16,384 nucleotides of DNA from Methanomassiliicoccus sp. UBA386 (GTDB lineage: Archaea > Thermoplasmatota > Thermoplasmata > Methanomassiliicoccales > Methanomassiliicoccaceae). The position numbers were made by a program, and so were the translations under genes. Position 1 is the first letter of the stretch. Each line of letters opens with the position of its first letter. The notes beneath the pieces are model-generated. The model searched no databases, was not told the DNA's origin, and worked only from the letters and a program-made list of their open reading frames with translations. Shown here piece by piece: positions 1-6,104 of this stretch. Location: NCBI GenBank assembly GCA_002498285.1, contig DAGU01000085.1:41283-57666 (forward strand), read 5' to 3'.

Positions 1-1782
1 CCCCACGTCGTTCTCATCGCGTATGAGGCGGCCCACCGCCTGCAACAGCTTGCGGGTGACCGGCGCCTTGACGGTGTACTCCCACCCGCGGCCGAACTTG
101 ACCTCGTAGTAGTGGAGCAGCGCCCTCTGCCGGGCGGTGGGCTTCGGATACGGTATGCCGGCCAGGATCGCCACCTCCAGCTCGCGGTCCGGGAAGTCGA
201 CCCCTTCGCTGACCCGTCCGCCCATCACGGCGAACAGTACCGCGCCGTTCTCCGACGACTTGAACTGCTCCACCGCGTTCATCAGGTCGCTCTGCGGCAT
301 GCCCCTGCGCTCCAGGTGCACCTTCCGGCGGATGCGCTTCAGCACCCCATCCTCGATGAAGCGGTCCATGAGCTGGTATGACGGGAAGAACACTACGGTG
401 TTGCGGTCCATGACGTTGCACAGCGCCACCGCATGGTCCTCCATCCGGGCCACCATGCCCTCGTCCTTTATCATCTCCTCGTACTTGGTGGTCACATCCT
501 CCAAGTGGAACACTCCCCTATTCTTGGGGGGAAATGGCGAGGGGAACAGGCACATGCGGCTGTCGGCCGGCAGGCCGAGGGAGTCACGGTACTCGTTCAG
601 GGGGACCAGCGTGCCGGACATGTGCACCGTGGCATGGCAGTCCAGCAGGGGGCGGGCGGCGATCGACGGGTCCAGGCAGTACGCCTCGAAGGCGGGGTTG
701 TCCCCTCCCACCACCAGCTTGACGTAGTGCTCCTCGTCCATGTCGATCCAGAACAGCAGGTGGGCGCCCAGGGAGTGCATGTAGGAGCGGGGCAGCCGCC
801 CCGCCTTCCTTTTGGCATCGCGGATGAACTCTCCAAAGGCCATCAGGTTCCTGGCCATGACCATCAGGTTGTTGGAAGTGGTGGTGAACGCCGCCATGAG
901 CGCTTCGTCGAGATACGACGGCGGTATCAGGCCATCGTCCTCGATCATGTACTCCTCCAGCGCGGCGTCCAGCCGCTCCCTGAGCACGTTCACGAGGTCC
1001 ATGGTGCTCACGCCATCCAGGACCTCGGGGTCTCCGTGATCATCGACCTCCCTGGCTACCAGATCGAGGAGGCGGCTGGACAGCGACACCGAGCGGACCT
1101 CCCGGGCATACTCCGGAAGGTTGTGAGCCTCGTCCACTATGACCACCAGGTCCTCGATGGGGATGTTCATCCAGTCAAGGAGGTTGTTCCTGATGAAGGG
1201 CATGAAGAAATAGGCGTAGGGGGCGGTGACCACATCGGCCCCGGGAAGAAGGTCCTTGGCCAGCTCATGGGGGCACAGGCCGCGGCCATCACAGTACTGG
1301 GCGAACTCCTCCACCGTCGGCAGGTACTTTCGGCAGTAGGCCTCCACCTCCTGGAACGGCGTGGATATGGTGGCGTCGTAGAACCTGCACCCGCCCTCCT
1401 TTCCCTGCATGGAGCGCGACTTCCTGTCGGCGCATAGCCGGGACAGCTCCTCCGGCGTCCCGCCCTTCAGCTCAGGGTCCCGCTGTATGAGGGGGCAGGT
1501 GGACTGCCGGCCCTGGATGCCCACGCCCAGCAATGGCCTCTGCTTACAGATCTCGCGCAGCTCCCTCATGACCTGGCACTGCTGCGAGTTGGTCCGGGTC
1601 AGGTACAGCACCTTCTTCCCCCGCTCGAGCGCCGTGCCCAAGACCCCGGCCAGCGAGCATACCGTCTTACCCGTCCCGGTGCCGCTCTCCAGGACCAGAT
1701 GCCCCCTGGAGCGGACGCTGGAGGCGATGGTATCCACCAGTTCCTCCTGGAAGGGGCGAGGGGAGTAGGGGAAGAGTTCCAT
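1..1782 (-). CDS. xpd: XPD/Rad3-type ATP-dependent DNA helicase (3' end outside window)
   Basis: Superfamily 2 DNA helicase of the XPD/Rad3 family, a 5'-3' helicase with an Fe-S cluster acting in DNA repair. 594 residues are visible. Walker A SGTGTGKT is at residues 33-40 and the DEAH box (VDEAH) at 216-220. Cysteines at about 96 (STCPL), 117, 132 and 170 (LCPHELAK) fit the four Fe-S ligands between motifs I and II. Motif VI (QAVGRLIRDEND) lies at the left edge, so only the last few dozen residues should be missing. I chose ATG 1782 over in-frame ATG 1800: the protein then begins MELFPYSPRP, typical of archaeal XPD, and a TATA-like box at 1801-1810 sits at the right distance for a leaderless mRNA. 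Codons are in frame to position 1, with no break seen. The family call is secure; the substrate in this organism is not known. Confidence 0.95.
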   Translation of the reverse strand, partial: MELFPYSPRPFQEELVDTIASSVRSRGHLVLESGTGTGKTVCSLAGVLGTALERGKKVLYLTRTNSQQCQVMRELREICKQRPLLGVGIQGRQSTCPLIQRDPELKGGTPEELSRLCADRKSRSMQGKEGGCRFYDATISTPFQEVEAYCRKYLPTVEEFAQYCDGRGLCPHELAKDLLPGADVVTAPYAYFFMPFIRNNLLDWMNIPIEDLVVIVDEAHNLPEYAREVRSVSLSSRLLDLVAREVDDHGDPEVLDGVSTMDLVNVLRERLDAALEEYMIEDDGLIPPSYLDEALMAAFTTTSNNLMVMARNLMAFGEFIRDAKRKAGRLPRSYMHSLGAHLLFWIDMDEEHYVKLVVGGDNPAFEAYCLDPSIAARPLLDCHATVHMSGTLVPLNEYRDSLGLPADSRMCLFPSPFPPKNRGVFHLEDVTTKYEEMIKDEGMVARMEDHAVALCNVMDRNTVVFFPSYQLMDRFIEDGVLKRIRRKVHLERRGMPQSDLMNAVEQFKSSENGAVLFAVMGGRVSEGVDFPDRELEVAILAGIPYPKPTARQRALLHYYEVKFGRGWEYTVKAPVTRKLLQAVGRLIRDENDVG

Positions 1783-1800
1783 CGTTAATCCCACAGCCAT

Positions 1801-1810
1801 TATCTATATG
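1801..1810 (-). promoter_or_regulatory. TATA-like box for xpd
   Basis: On the minus strand this reads CATATAGATA, an AT-rich island in a very GC-rich stretch. It is centred about 23-25 bases before ATG 1782, the spacing expected if transcription starts at or next to that codon. It therefore supports 1782 as the xpd start. Inferred from position and composition only. Confidence 0.45.
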
Positions 1811-2190
1811 GGTCTTTCGTTCGGCTCTCCGAACCGCTAACGGGACCCGTCCGGCGATCGGGCCCACCGGCGGCTCGATGCGGCCAGCGGCGCGCTCCAT
1901 GAAGCGGCGTCGACCGTCCCCTCCGCCACACTTGGACCCCTGCGCCCTCGCGATGCTGACGGCCGGAGCGCGGGAAAGGCGGAGCATGTCGTCCCGTTCG
2001 AATCGCGCCCTCCACACCCTCCGCCCGGATGGCGGGCGAGTTAGCGGCCATGGCAGAGCGGAGTTCGGGACGGCCCGCAGCGACCTGGTGGCAGCGGAGG
2101 GCACCCTCAGCCGGCCCCATGGGCATTGCCGTAGGTCTGCTTGGCGCCCATCGCCGACAGGCCGGCATCCTTTGGGGCCTTGATAGAAAT
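1811..2190. other. GC-rich non-coding stretch, possible structured RNA
   Basis: About 380 bases between xpd and the DUF6015-like gene with no credible protein. The open frames here on both strands are rich in Arg, Pro and Gly, lack recognisable motifs and have no ribosome binding site. The stretch holds several inverted repeats: GTTCGG/CCGAAC at 1819-1834 with a four-base loop, CCGCC/GGCGG at 2021-2035, and a nested long hairpin at 2110-2166. I looked for RNase P RNA, SRP RNA, 5S rRNA and tRNA signatures on both strands and found none that holds up. It could be an unrecognised structured RNA, a long untranslated region, or decayed sequence. Strand is undetermined. Confidence 0.3.
2110..2166. 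repeat. Nested inverted repeat (extended hairpin)
   Basis: An outer stem GCCGGCC (2110-2116) pairs with GGCCGGC (2160-2166), 7 of 7 bases. Inside it ATGGGC (2119-2124) pairs with GCCCAT (2146-2151), 6 of 6, and GCC (2128-2130) with GGC (2143-2145). The three helices are collinear and separated by small bulges, leaving a 12-base apical loop. This degree of nesting is unusual for random sequence even at this GC, and suggests a folded RNA. The pairing is read directly from the sequence; the function is unknown. Confidence 0.5.
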
Positions 2191-2228
2191 AGAACGAGCG
2201 AGGGGCGCCCCTGGCGGGAGCCCCTCGC
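2182..2228 (-). terminator. Hairpin plus T-rich tract, candidate terminator
   Basis: GCGAGGGGC (2198-2206) pairs perfectly with GCCCCTCGC (2220-2228), a 9-base stem. On the minus strand it is followed by the T-rich GTTCTATTTCTATC (2195-2182). It lies about 37 bases past the stop of the minus-strand gene at 2265-2669, so it probably ends that transcript. The T tract is interrupted, so efficiency is uncertain. It could instead be the 5' part of a structured RNA lying further downstream. Confidence 0.45.
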
Positions 2229-2264
2229 GACCGGCCCGCCCAGATCGGCGGGGGCGGCGCGGCC

Positions 2265-2669
2265 TTAGGCCGACCTCTTCCACACGTCAGAACCGAGCTC
2301 CTCGTAGGGATTGTATTCTCCCTCCAGCTCATCCATGCTGGTGGACTCGGTGGTTATGAGCTCCCTGATGCGGTCCTTCCTGAAAAGCCAGTAGTGAATG
2401 CGCCATTCCCTCCCATCGTACAGGGTGGTCTCCTCCCTCTCGGTGGTGAGTATGCCGTTGTCCTCGAGCTGGTAGAACGCATCCCTGTCCTCTGGCTCGA
2501 GCACGTTGTCGATGATCCTCTCGGAATATCCGAAGAAGTTCAGCACGTGCCGCGCCATGGCCTCGGCCTCCTCGTCCGGCATATCGCGACTGTAGCTGTT
2601 CCGGATCGCGGTTGTAAGCTCTTCCAAGTTCAGCGTCCCGTCGCACACTTCCTTTTCCTTCCTGCTCAT
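2265..2669 (-). CDS. DUF6015-like small archaeal protein
   Basis: 134-residue protein of unknown function. From memory it matches the archaeal DUF6015 family, whose hallmark is the central stretch around FFGYSERIIDNVLEPEDRD followed by a short domain ending REWRIHYW; I cannot confirm this by search. The centre (roughly residues 50-110) reads like a winged-helix fold: helices, then FYQLEDNGILTTEREE and a beta hairpin around LYDGREWRIHYWLFRKDRI. That would allow DNA or protein binding, but this is inference. The protein is acidic, with no signal peptide or membrane segment. Start: ATG 2669 (MSRKEKEV) has a good Shine-Dalgarno GAGGGGG about 8 bases upstream; the longer frame from 2717 adds an unlikely 16-residue head. 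It is divergent from the thiamine-binding gene and has its own TATA box at 2731-2740. Confidence 0.8.
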   Translation of the reverse strand: MSRKEKEVCDGTLNLEELTTAIRNSYSRDMPDEEAEAMARHVLNFFGYSERIIDNVLEPEDRDAFYQLEDNGILTTEREETTLYDGREWRIHYWLFRKDRIRELITTESTSMDELEGEYNPYEELGSDVWKRSA

Positions 2670-2730
2670 CTTGTTTTCCCCCTCTGACTCTCTAGCCTGT
2701 TGCCTAGGTAGTGACATTCTTGGGAACAGG

Positions 2731-2740
2731 GAATATAAAT
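2731..2740 (-). promoter_or_regulatory. TATA box for the DUF6015-like gene
   Basis: The minus strand reads ATTTATATTC, a good archaeal box A preceded by CCG. Transcription would start near 2707-2710, giving a leader of about 40 bases that contains the GAGGGGG ribosome binding site. It sits in the AT-rich divergent region 2720-2775. Confidence 0.6.
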
Positions 2741-2748
2741 CGGTTTAC

Positions 2749-2760
2749 TGATAATTATCA
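2749..2760. promoter_or_regulatory. Perfect 12-base palindrome TGATAATTATCA, candidate operator
   Basis: TGATAATTATCA is fully self-complementary and ends about 9 bases upstream of the minus-strand TATA box at 2731-2740. That is where archaeal activators or repressors often bind. A related nine-base palindrome TGATTATCA occurs at 2847-2855, near the expected start site of the divergent gene. The regulator is unknown. Confidence 0.4.
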
Positions 2761-2825
2761 TATTATAGAATTCCCCCCTTATGTACTTAACCTTAGGCTT
2801 CAAACGAATGATGTTCCGAACGGCG

Positions 2826-2833
2826 GATATAAG
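2826..2833 (+). promoter_or_regulatory. TATA-like box for the thiamine-binding protein gene
   Basis: GATATAAG in a GC-rich flank, about 40 bases before ATG 2872. Transcription would start near 2853-2856, giving a leader of under 20 bases with GAGGT just before the gene. The start site would fall on the palindrome at 2847-2855. Confidence 0.45.
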
Positions 2834-2846
2834 AAGGGGCGACAGC

Positions 2847-2855
2847 TGATTATCA
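2847..2855. promoter_or_regulatory. Palindrome TGATTATCA, candidate operator
   Basis: TGAT-T-ATCA shares both half-sites with the 12-base palindrome at 2749-2760. It lies about 20 bases downstream of the plus-strand TATA box, over the predicted start site, where a bound repressor would block transcription. Short enough to arise by chance; its support is the paired site on the divergent side. Confidence 0.3.
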
Positions 2856-2871
2856 CTTGAGGTAATTGGTC

Positions 2872-3162
2872 ATGATCGCCGAGTTCGCCGTCATACCGGT
2901 CGGGACCGGGGAGAGCATCAGCCCGTACGTGGCGGAGTGTCTGAAGATCGTCCGGGCCAGCGGACTGAGGCATGAGCTCACCGCCACCTGCACCATCGTC
3001 GAGGGAGAGTTTGATGACGTGATGGGGGCCATCGCGGAATGCCATAGGAAGGTCCGCTCCATGTCCCCGCGGGTCGTCACCAGCATACGCATCGATGACC
3101 GGGAGGGGGAGAGCAATGCCATCGAGCGGAAGGTTTGGAGCGTGGAGGAGAAGAGCCGCTGA
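2872..3162 (+). CDS. MTH1187/YkoF-like thiamine-binding family protein
   Basis: 96-residue cytoplasmic protein of the MTH1187/YqgV family, a ferredoxin-like fold whose members bind thiamine or related pyrimidines. Seen: MIAEFAVIPVGTG at the N-terminus (first strand and the small-residue loop), SGLRHELTATCTIVEGE in the middle, and a C-terminal IRIDDRE strand ahead of the last helix. The length is normal for the family. ATG 2872 is preferred over TTG 2866 because GAGGT (2859-2863) lies 8 bases before the ATG but only 2 before the TTG. It is one of two plus-strand genes in the window and converges on the signalling operon with a 25-base gap. Its in vivo ligand and role (thiamine storage, sensing or transport) are unknown; no thiamine riboswitch fits in the very short leader. 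Confidence 0.88.
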   Translation: MIAEFAVIPVGTGESISPYVAECLKIVRASGLRHELTATCTIVEGEFDDVMGAIAECHRKVRSMSPRVVTSIRIDDREGESNAIERKVWSVEEKSR

Positions 3163-3187
3163 GCCCTTCTTCCCACTGAGGGCGCCG

Positions 3188-4681
3188 TCATGTGCGGCCG
3201 CACTTGGGAAGGGTGAAGAAGAAGGCGGAGCCTTCGCCGATGCACGACTCCACCCAGAGGCAGCCGCCGTGGCGCTCGACGATCTTCTTGCAGATAGCCA
3301 GTCCGATGCCTGAGCCGGGATACTCGCCCACGCCGTGCAGCCTCTGGAATATCTCGAATATCCTCTCCTGATGCTGGGGGCCGATGCCGATGCCATTGTC
3401 CCTCACGCAGAAGACCCATTCGTCACTCTCCTCGCGGCATCTGATGTTCACCCTCGGCGGGCTGGAGCCGTGGAACTTTATCGCATTGTTTATGAGGTTC
3501 TGGAGGAGCGCCACCATCTGGACCTCGTCGACCAGCAGAATGGGCAGGGGACCGCGGTCGATGACGGCGCTCTCTTCCATGATCTGCTCCCTCAGGTTCG
3601 TGCAGGCCAGGTCGCACAGGTGCTCCATGTTCGCCTCCGTCAGCGGCTTGTGCCGCGAGCCCACGCGGCTGTACTCCAACAGGTCCCTGACCAGGTTCCT
3701 GGCCCTGGCGGCCCCCTCCTCGGCGAAGCGGACGTACTCCCTCGCCTGGTCGTCCAGCTGATCGTTGCATCGCTTCTGCAGCAGGGCCAGATACCCTGTG
3801 ACCATCCTCAGCGGCTCCTGCAGGTCATGCGATGCCACGTACGCGAACTGCTGCAGCTCGGAGTTGGATCGCGCCAGCTCCCTCGCCCTCTCCTCCAGCT
3901 GCGTCTCCAGCTCCTTGCGGTAGGTGATGTCCACCGCCAGGGTGGCGAACCTCATCGGCTCGAAGGGGAAGGCAGATATGAGCAGGACCTTGCCGGGCCT
4001 GATCTCGGTGTCCTCGAAGGAGACCGACTCGCCGGTCTCCATGACCTTCCTGTACCAGTCCAGATGAAGAGGGCGGCCGAACAGGGCGGATGCGTTGATG
4101 CCGACCACATCCTCCCTGGGCAGGTCGATCATGCGCTCGTAGGCAGGGTTTAGGTTGATGGTGCGATAGTCTACCGGGACGCCGTCATCGTCATGGAGCA
4201 GCTCATGCATGGATATGCCTTCGTTGCTCGACGAGAACAGTAGCTCGTACCGCTTCCTGCTCTCCTGGAGCTCCTTCTCCACCTCCTTCCTCGCCCGAAG
4301 CTGGTCAGCCTCATGGAGCGCCCTCCGCGTTACGGAGACCAGGCGCTCGATGTTGTCCTTCAGGACATAGTCAGTGGCGCCGGCCCTCATGGTCTCGATG
4401 GCCCGCTCCTCCCCGATGGCACCGGACACTATGATGGCGGGGACGTCGGGCAGCCTCTCGCGCAGCAGCCTCATGGCGCTGATGCCGTCGAAGCCGGGCA
4501 GCGAGTGGTCCAGGAGGGCGATGTCCGGCTCGGTCCGCTCCAGCGCCTCAAGGAACGATCCCCGGTCCTTCGCCCATTCGATCTCCTGTCCCAGGCCGCC
4601 CTGGATGAGCTCCCGCCGAGCCAGCTCATAGTCTGACCTGCTGTCCTCCAGGATAAGGATGCGGGGGCTCCGTACTATCAT
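3188..4681 (-). CDS. Hybrid REC-PAS-histidine kinase
   Basis: 497-residue soluble signalling protein, last gene of the four-gene operon. Receiver domain at about 7-122: acidic pair E12/D13, phospho-acceptor D58 (ALLDHSLP), S86 and K108. PAS domain about 140-255, then a short coiled coil. HisKA dimerisation domain with H285 in ASHDLQEPLR, and HATPase with N box NLINNAIKF (395-403), DNGIGIG (428-434) and GSGIGLAICKKIVERHGG (456-473). No membrane segment is seen. An N-terminal receiver on a kinase suggests that phosphate from an upstream kinase controls its activity. Start: ATG 4681 overlaps the upstream stop by one base (TGATG), with GGTGA 6 bases before it. An alternative GTG at 4684 would add one residue. 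The 3' end converges on the thiamine-binding gene. Confidence 0.93.
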   Translation of the reverse strand: MIVRSPRILILEDSRSDYELARRELIQGGLGQEIEWAKDRGSFLEALERTEPDIALLDHSLPGFDGISAMRLLRERLPDVPAIIVSGAIGEERAIETMRAGATDYVLKDNIERLVSVTRRALHEADQLRARKEVEKELQESRKRYELLFSSSNEGISMHELLHDDDGVPVDYRTINLNPAYERMIDLPREDVVGINASALFGRPLHLDWYRKVMETGESVSFEDTEIRPGKVLLISAFPFEPMRFATLAVDITYRKELETQLEERARELARSNSELQQFAYVASHDLQEPLRMVTGYLALLQKRCNDQLDDQAREYVRFAEEGAARARNLVRDLLEYSRVGSRHKPLTEANMEHLCDLACTNLREQIMEESAVIDRGPLPILLVDEVQMVALLQNLINNAIKFHGSSPPRVNIRCREESDEWVFCVRDNGIGIGPQHQERIFEIFQRLHGVGEYPGSGIGLAICKKIVERHGGCLWVESCIGEGSAFFFTLPKCGRT

Positions 4682-5136
4682 CACATGTCACCCTCATACC
4701 TTCGCTTCGTCCTGTTCAGCCGCAGCCAGTATGCGCCCATGTCCATGACCGTCTTGGAGAACGCGTCGAACTCGATGGGCTTCGTGATATAGCTGTTGGC
4801 CCCCAGTGCGTATGCCTTGGCGATGTCGCTCTCCTCCTGCGAAGAGGTCAGCATGACCACCGGGACGTCCTTGGTGAGCGCATCGGACTTCAGCCTCTGC
4901 AGCACCTCCAGGCCGTTCAGTCTGGGCAGTTTGAGGTCCAGCACGATGACCTTGGGGAGGCGCGCCATCCCTAGGCCGCCGCGGGCGTTCGTCATGTAGT
5001 CCATCGCCTCCACCCCGTCCCTCAGGTGGACCACCTTAGTGGCCAGCTTTCCCTTTCTGAACGCCCTCATTATGAGCTCGGCATCGTTGGGGTCGTCCTC
5101 CACCAGCATTATCTCGTTATCCTTCGCGGCAATCAT
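4681..5136 (-). CDS. Single-domain response regulator (CheY/Rcp1-like)
   Basis: 151-residue receiver domain with no output domain. Acidic pocket D14-D15, phospho-acceptor D67 in VIVLDLKLP, T97 and K119 (YITKP) are all present, so it should be phosphorylatable. The sequence around PRLNGLEVLQRLKSD and TSSQEESDIAKAYALGANSYITKP is the style seen in regulators paired with phytochrome-type kinases (Rcp1-like). The start is ATG 5136, which overlaps the kinase stop by four bases (ATGA); the longer frame from 5202 would run 66 bases into the kinase. It probably carries phosphate from the upstream kinase to the REC-PAS kinase or to an unlinked target. Confidence 0.93.
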   Translation of the reverse strand: MIAAKDNEIMLVEDDPNDAELIMRAFRKGKLATKVVHLRDGVEAMDYMTNARGGLGMARLPKVIVLDLKLPRLNGLEVLQRLKSDALTKDVPVVMLTSSQEESDIAKAYALGANSYITKPIEFDAFSKTVMDMGAYWLRLNRTKRRYEGDM

Positions 5137-6104
5137 GCCATCTTGACCCCCGACGTCGTGAAGAAGAACGTCGAACCCTCTCCCAGGACGCTCGTCGCCC
5201 ATACCCTTCCGCCATGGCGGGCTATGATGCGCTCCACCAGCGCCAGCCCTACGCCGTTCCCTTCGAACTCCTCTGCCAGGTGCAGCCTCTCGAAGACGCC
5301 GAAGAGCTTGTCGGCATATTGCATGTCAAAGCCCGTTCCGTTGTCCCTGACATAGTAGGCTCCGCCCTCCACGTCCGCCGCGTATCCGACCTCGATCACC
5401 GCCCTTTCGCAGCCCCGGGTGAACTTGACGGCGTTAGACAGCAGGTTCACTAGGACCTGGCGGAACATCAGCGCGTCCCCGTTGAGCGGCGGCATCGGAG
5501 CGTGAACGAACTGCACGTCCCGCCCCGGCTCCTGCGCCATGATCTCGTGGAACACCTCGTCTACCATCGCGTCCATATCTATATCGGAGGTGTTCATCCC
5601 CTGCCGGCCGATCCGGGAGAACGCCAGGAGCCCGTCGATGAGGACGCCCATGCGGTGCACGTTATCCTGTATCAACTCCAGGTATCGCCTCCCCTCCTCG
5701 TCCAGGGCTTCGGAGCAATCCTCAACGATAGCGCGGGAGAAACCACTGATGGCCCGCAGGGGGGCGCGCAGGTCGTGCGACACCGTGTAGGAGAAGGCCT
5801 CCAGCTCTCTGTTGACAGCTTCCAGCACCGCTCTCGTCCTCTCGACCTTGCTCCGCTCCTCCTCGATGTCCTCCAGCATGTTGAGGAGGGCGCTCTGGGC
5901 ATCAAGCGAGCGGCGCTTCTCCTCCTCCAAGTCCTCCAGGATGTTCATGACGGCCACGTTGACCCGGCGGAGCTCCCCGCTCTCAAGGATGATGCTGTCG
6001 AGCGCCCTCAGGGTGCCCCGGTGCTCTCTGCTCAGCAGATCCAGGCGCTCCTGGAGCAGGGTCATCTCATGGTCGGCGGGAGAGTGCGGAGAGTTTACCT
6101 TCAT
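5133..6104 (-). CDS. Histidine kinase with N-terminal coiled coil, no sensor domain
   Basis: 323 residues. A predicted coiled coil covers about 10-105 and includes a near repeat NILEDLEEEKRR (54-65) and NMLEDIEEERSK (75-86). HisKA follows with H110 in VSHDLRAPLR, then HATPase with N box NLLSNAVKF (220-228), DNGTGFD (254-260) and GNGVGLALVERIIARHGG (282-299). No PAS, GAF or membrane segment is present. The kinase therefore has no input domain of its own, and the upstream PAS protein, which ends in a coiled coil, is the natural partner. ATG 6104 overlaps the upstream stop as ATGA, with GGGAGGG just before it. Its 3' end overlaps the response regulator in the same way. Confidence 0.92.
   Translation of the reverse strand: MKVNSPHSPADHEMTLLQERLDLLSREHRGTLRALDSIILESGELRRVNVAVMNILEDLEEEKRRSLDAQSALLNMLEDIEEERSKVERTRAVLEAVNRELEAFSYTVSHDLRAPLRAISGFSRAIVEDCSEALDEEGRRYLELIQDNVHRMGVLIDGLLAFSRIGRQGMNTSDIDMDAMVDEVFHEIMAQEPGRDVQFVHAPMPPLNGDALMFRQVLVNLLSNAVKFTRGCERAVIEVGYAADVEGGAYYVRDNGTGFDMQYADKLFGVFERLHLAEEFEGNGVGLALVERIIARHGGRVWATSVLGEGSTFFFTTSGVKMA

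Noticed and set aside
433..1437. Long plus-strand open frame (334 codons) opposite the helicase
   Set aside because: It is antisense to xpd, rich in His, Gly and Val as expected for a shadow frame at high GC, and has no motif or ribosome binding site.
1991..2015. TTCGAAT with flanking G/C, like a tRNA T loop
   Set aside because: The flanking stems do not pair (mismatches within five positions), and no acceptor stem or D arm is found at the right distance on either strand.
2055..2075. CCCGAACTCCG on the minus strand, similar to a conserved 5S rRNA segment
   Set aside because: The following 5S core and the closing terminal helix are missing, so the similarity is limited to one short segment.
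1667..2332. Minus-strand open frame of 221 codons across the GC-rich gap
   Set aside because: It overlaps the ends of two real genes, is dominated by Arg, Pro and Gly, and has no recognisable domain.
2834..2871. Thiamine riboswitch before the thiamine-binding gene
   Set aside because: The leader after the predicted start site is under 20 bases, far too short for this riboswitch, and no conserved segments are seen.
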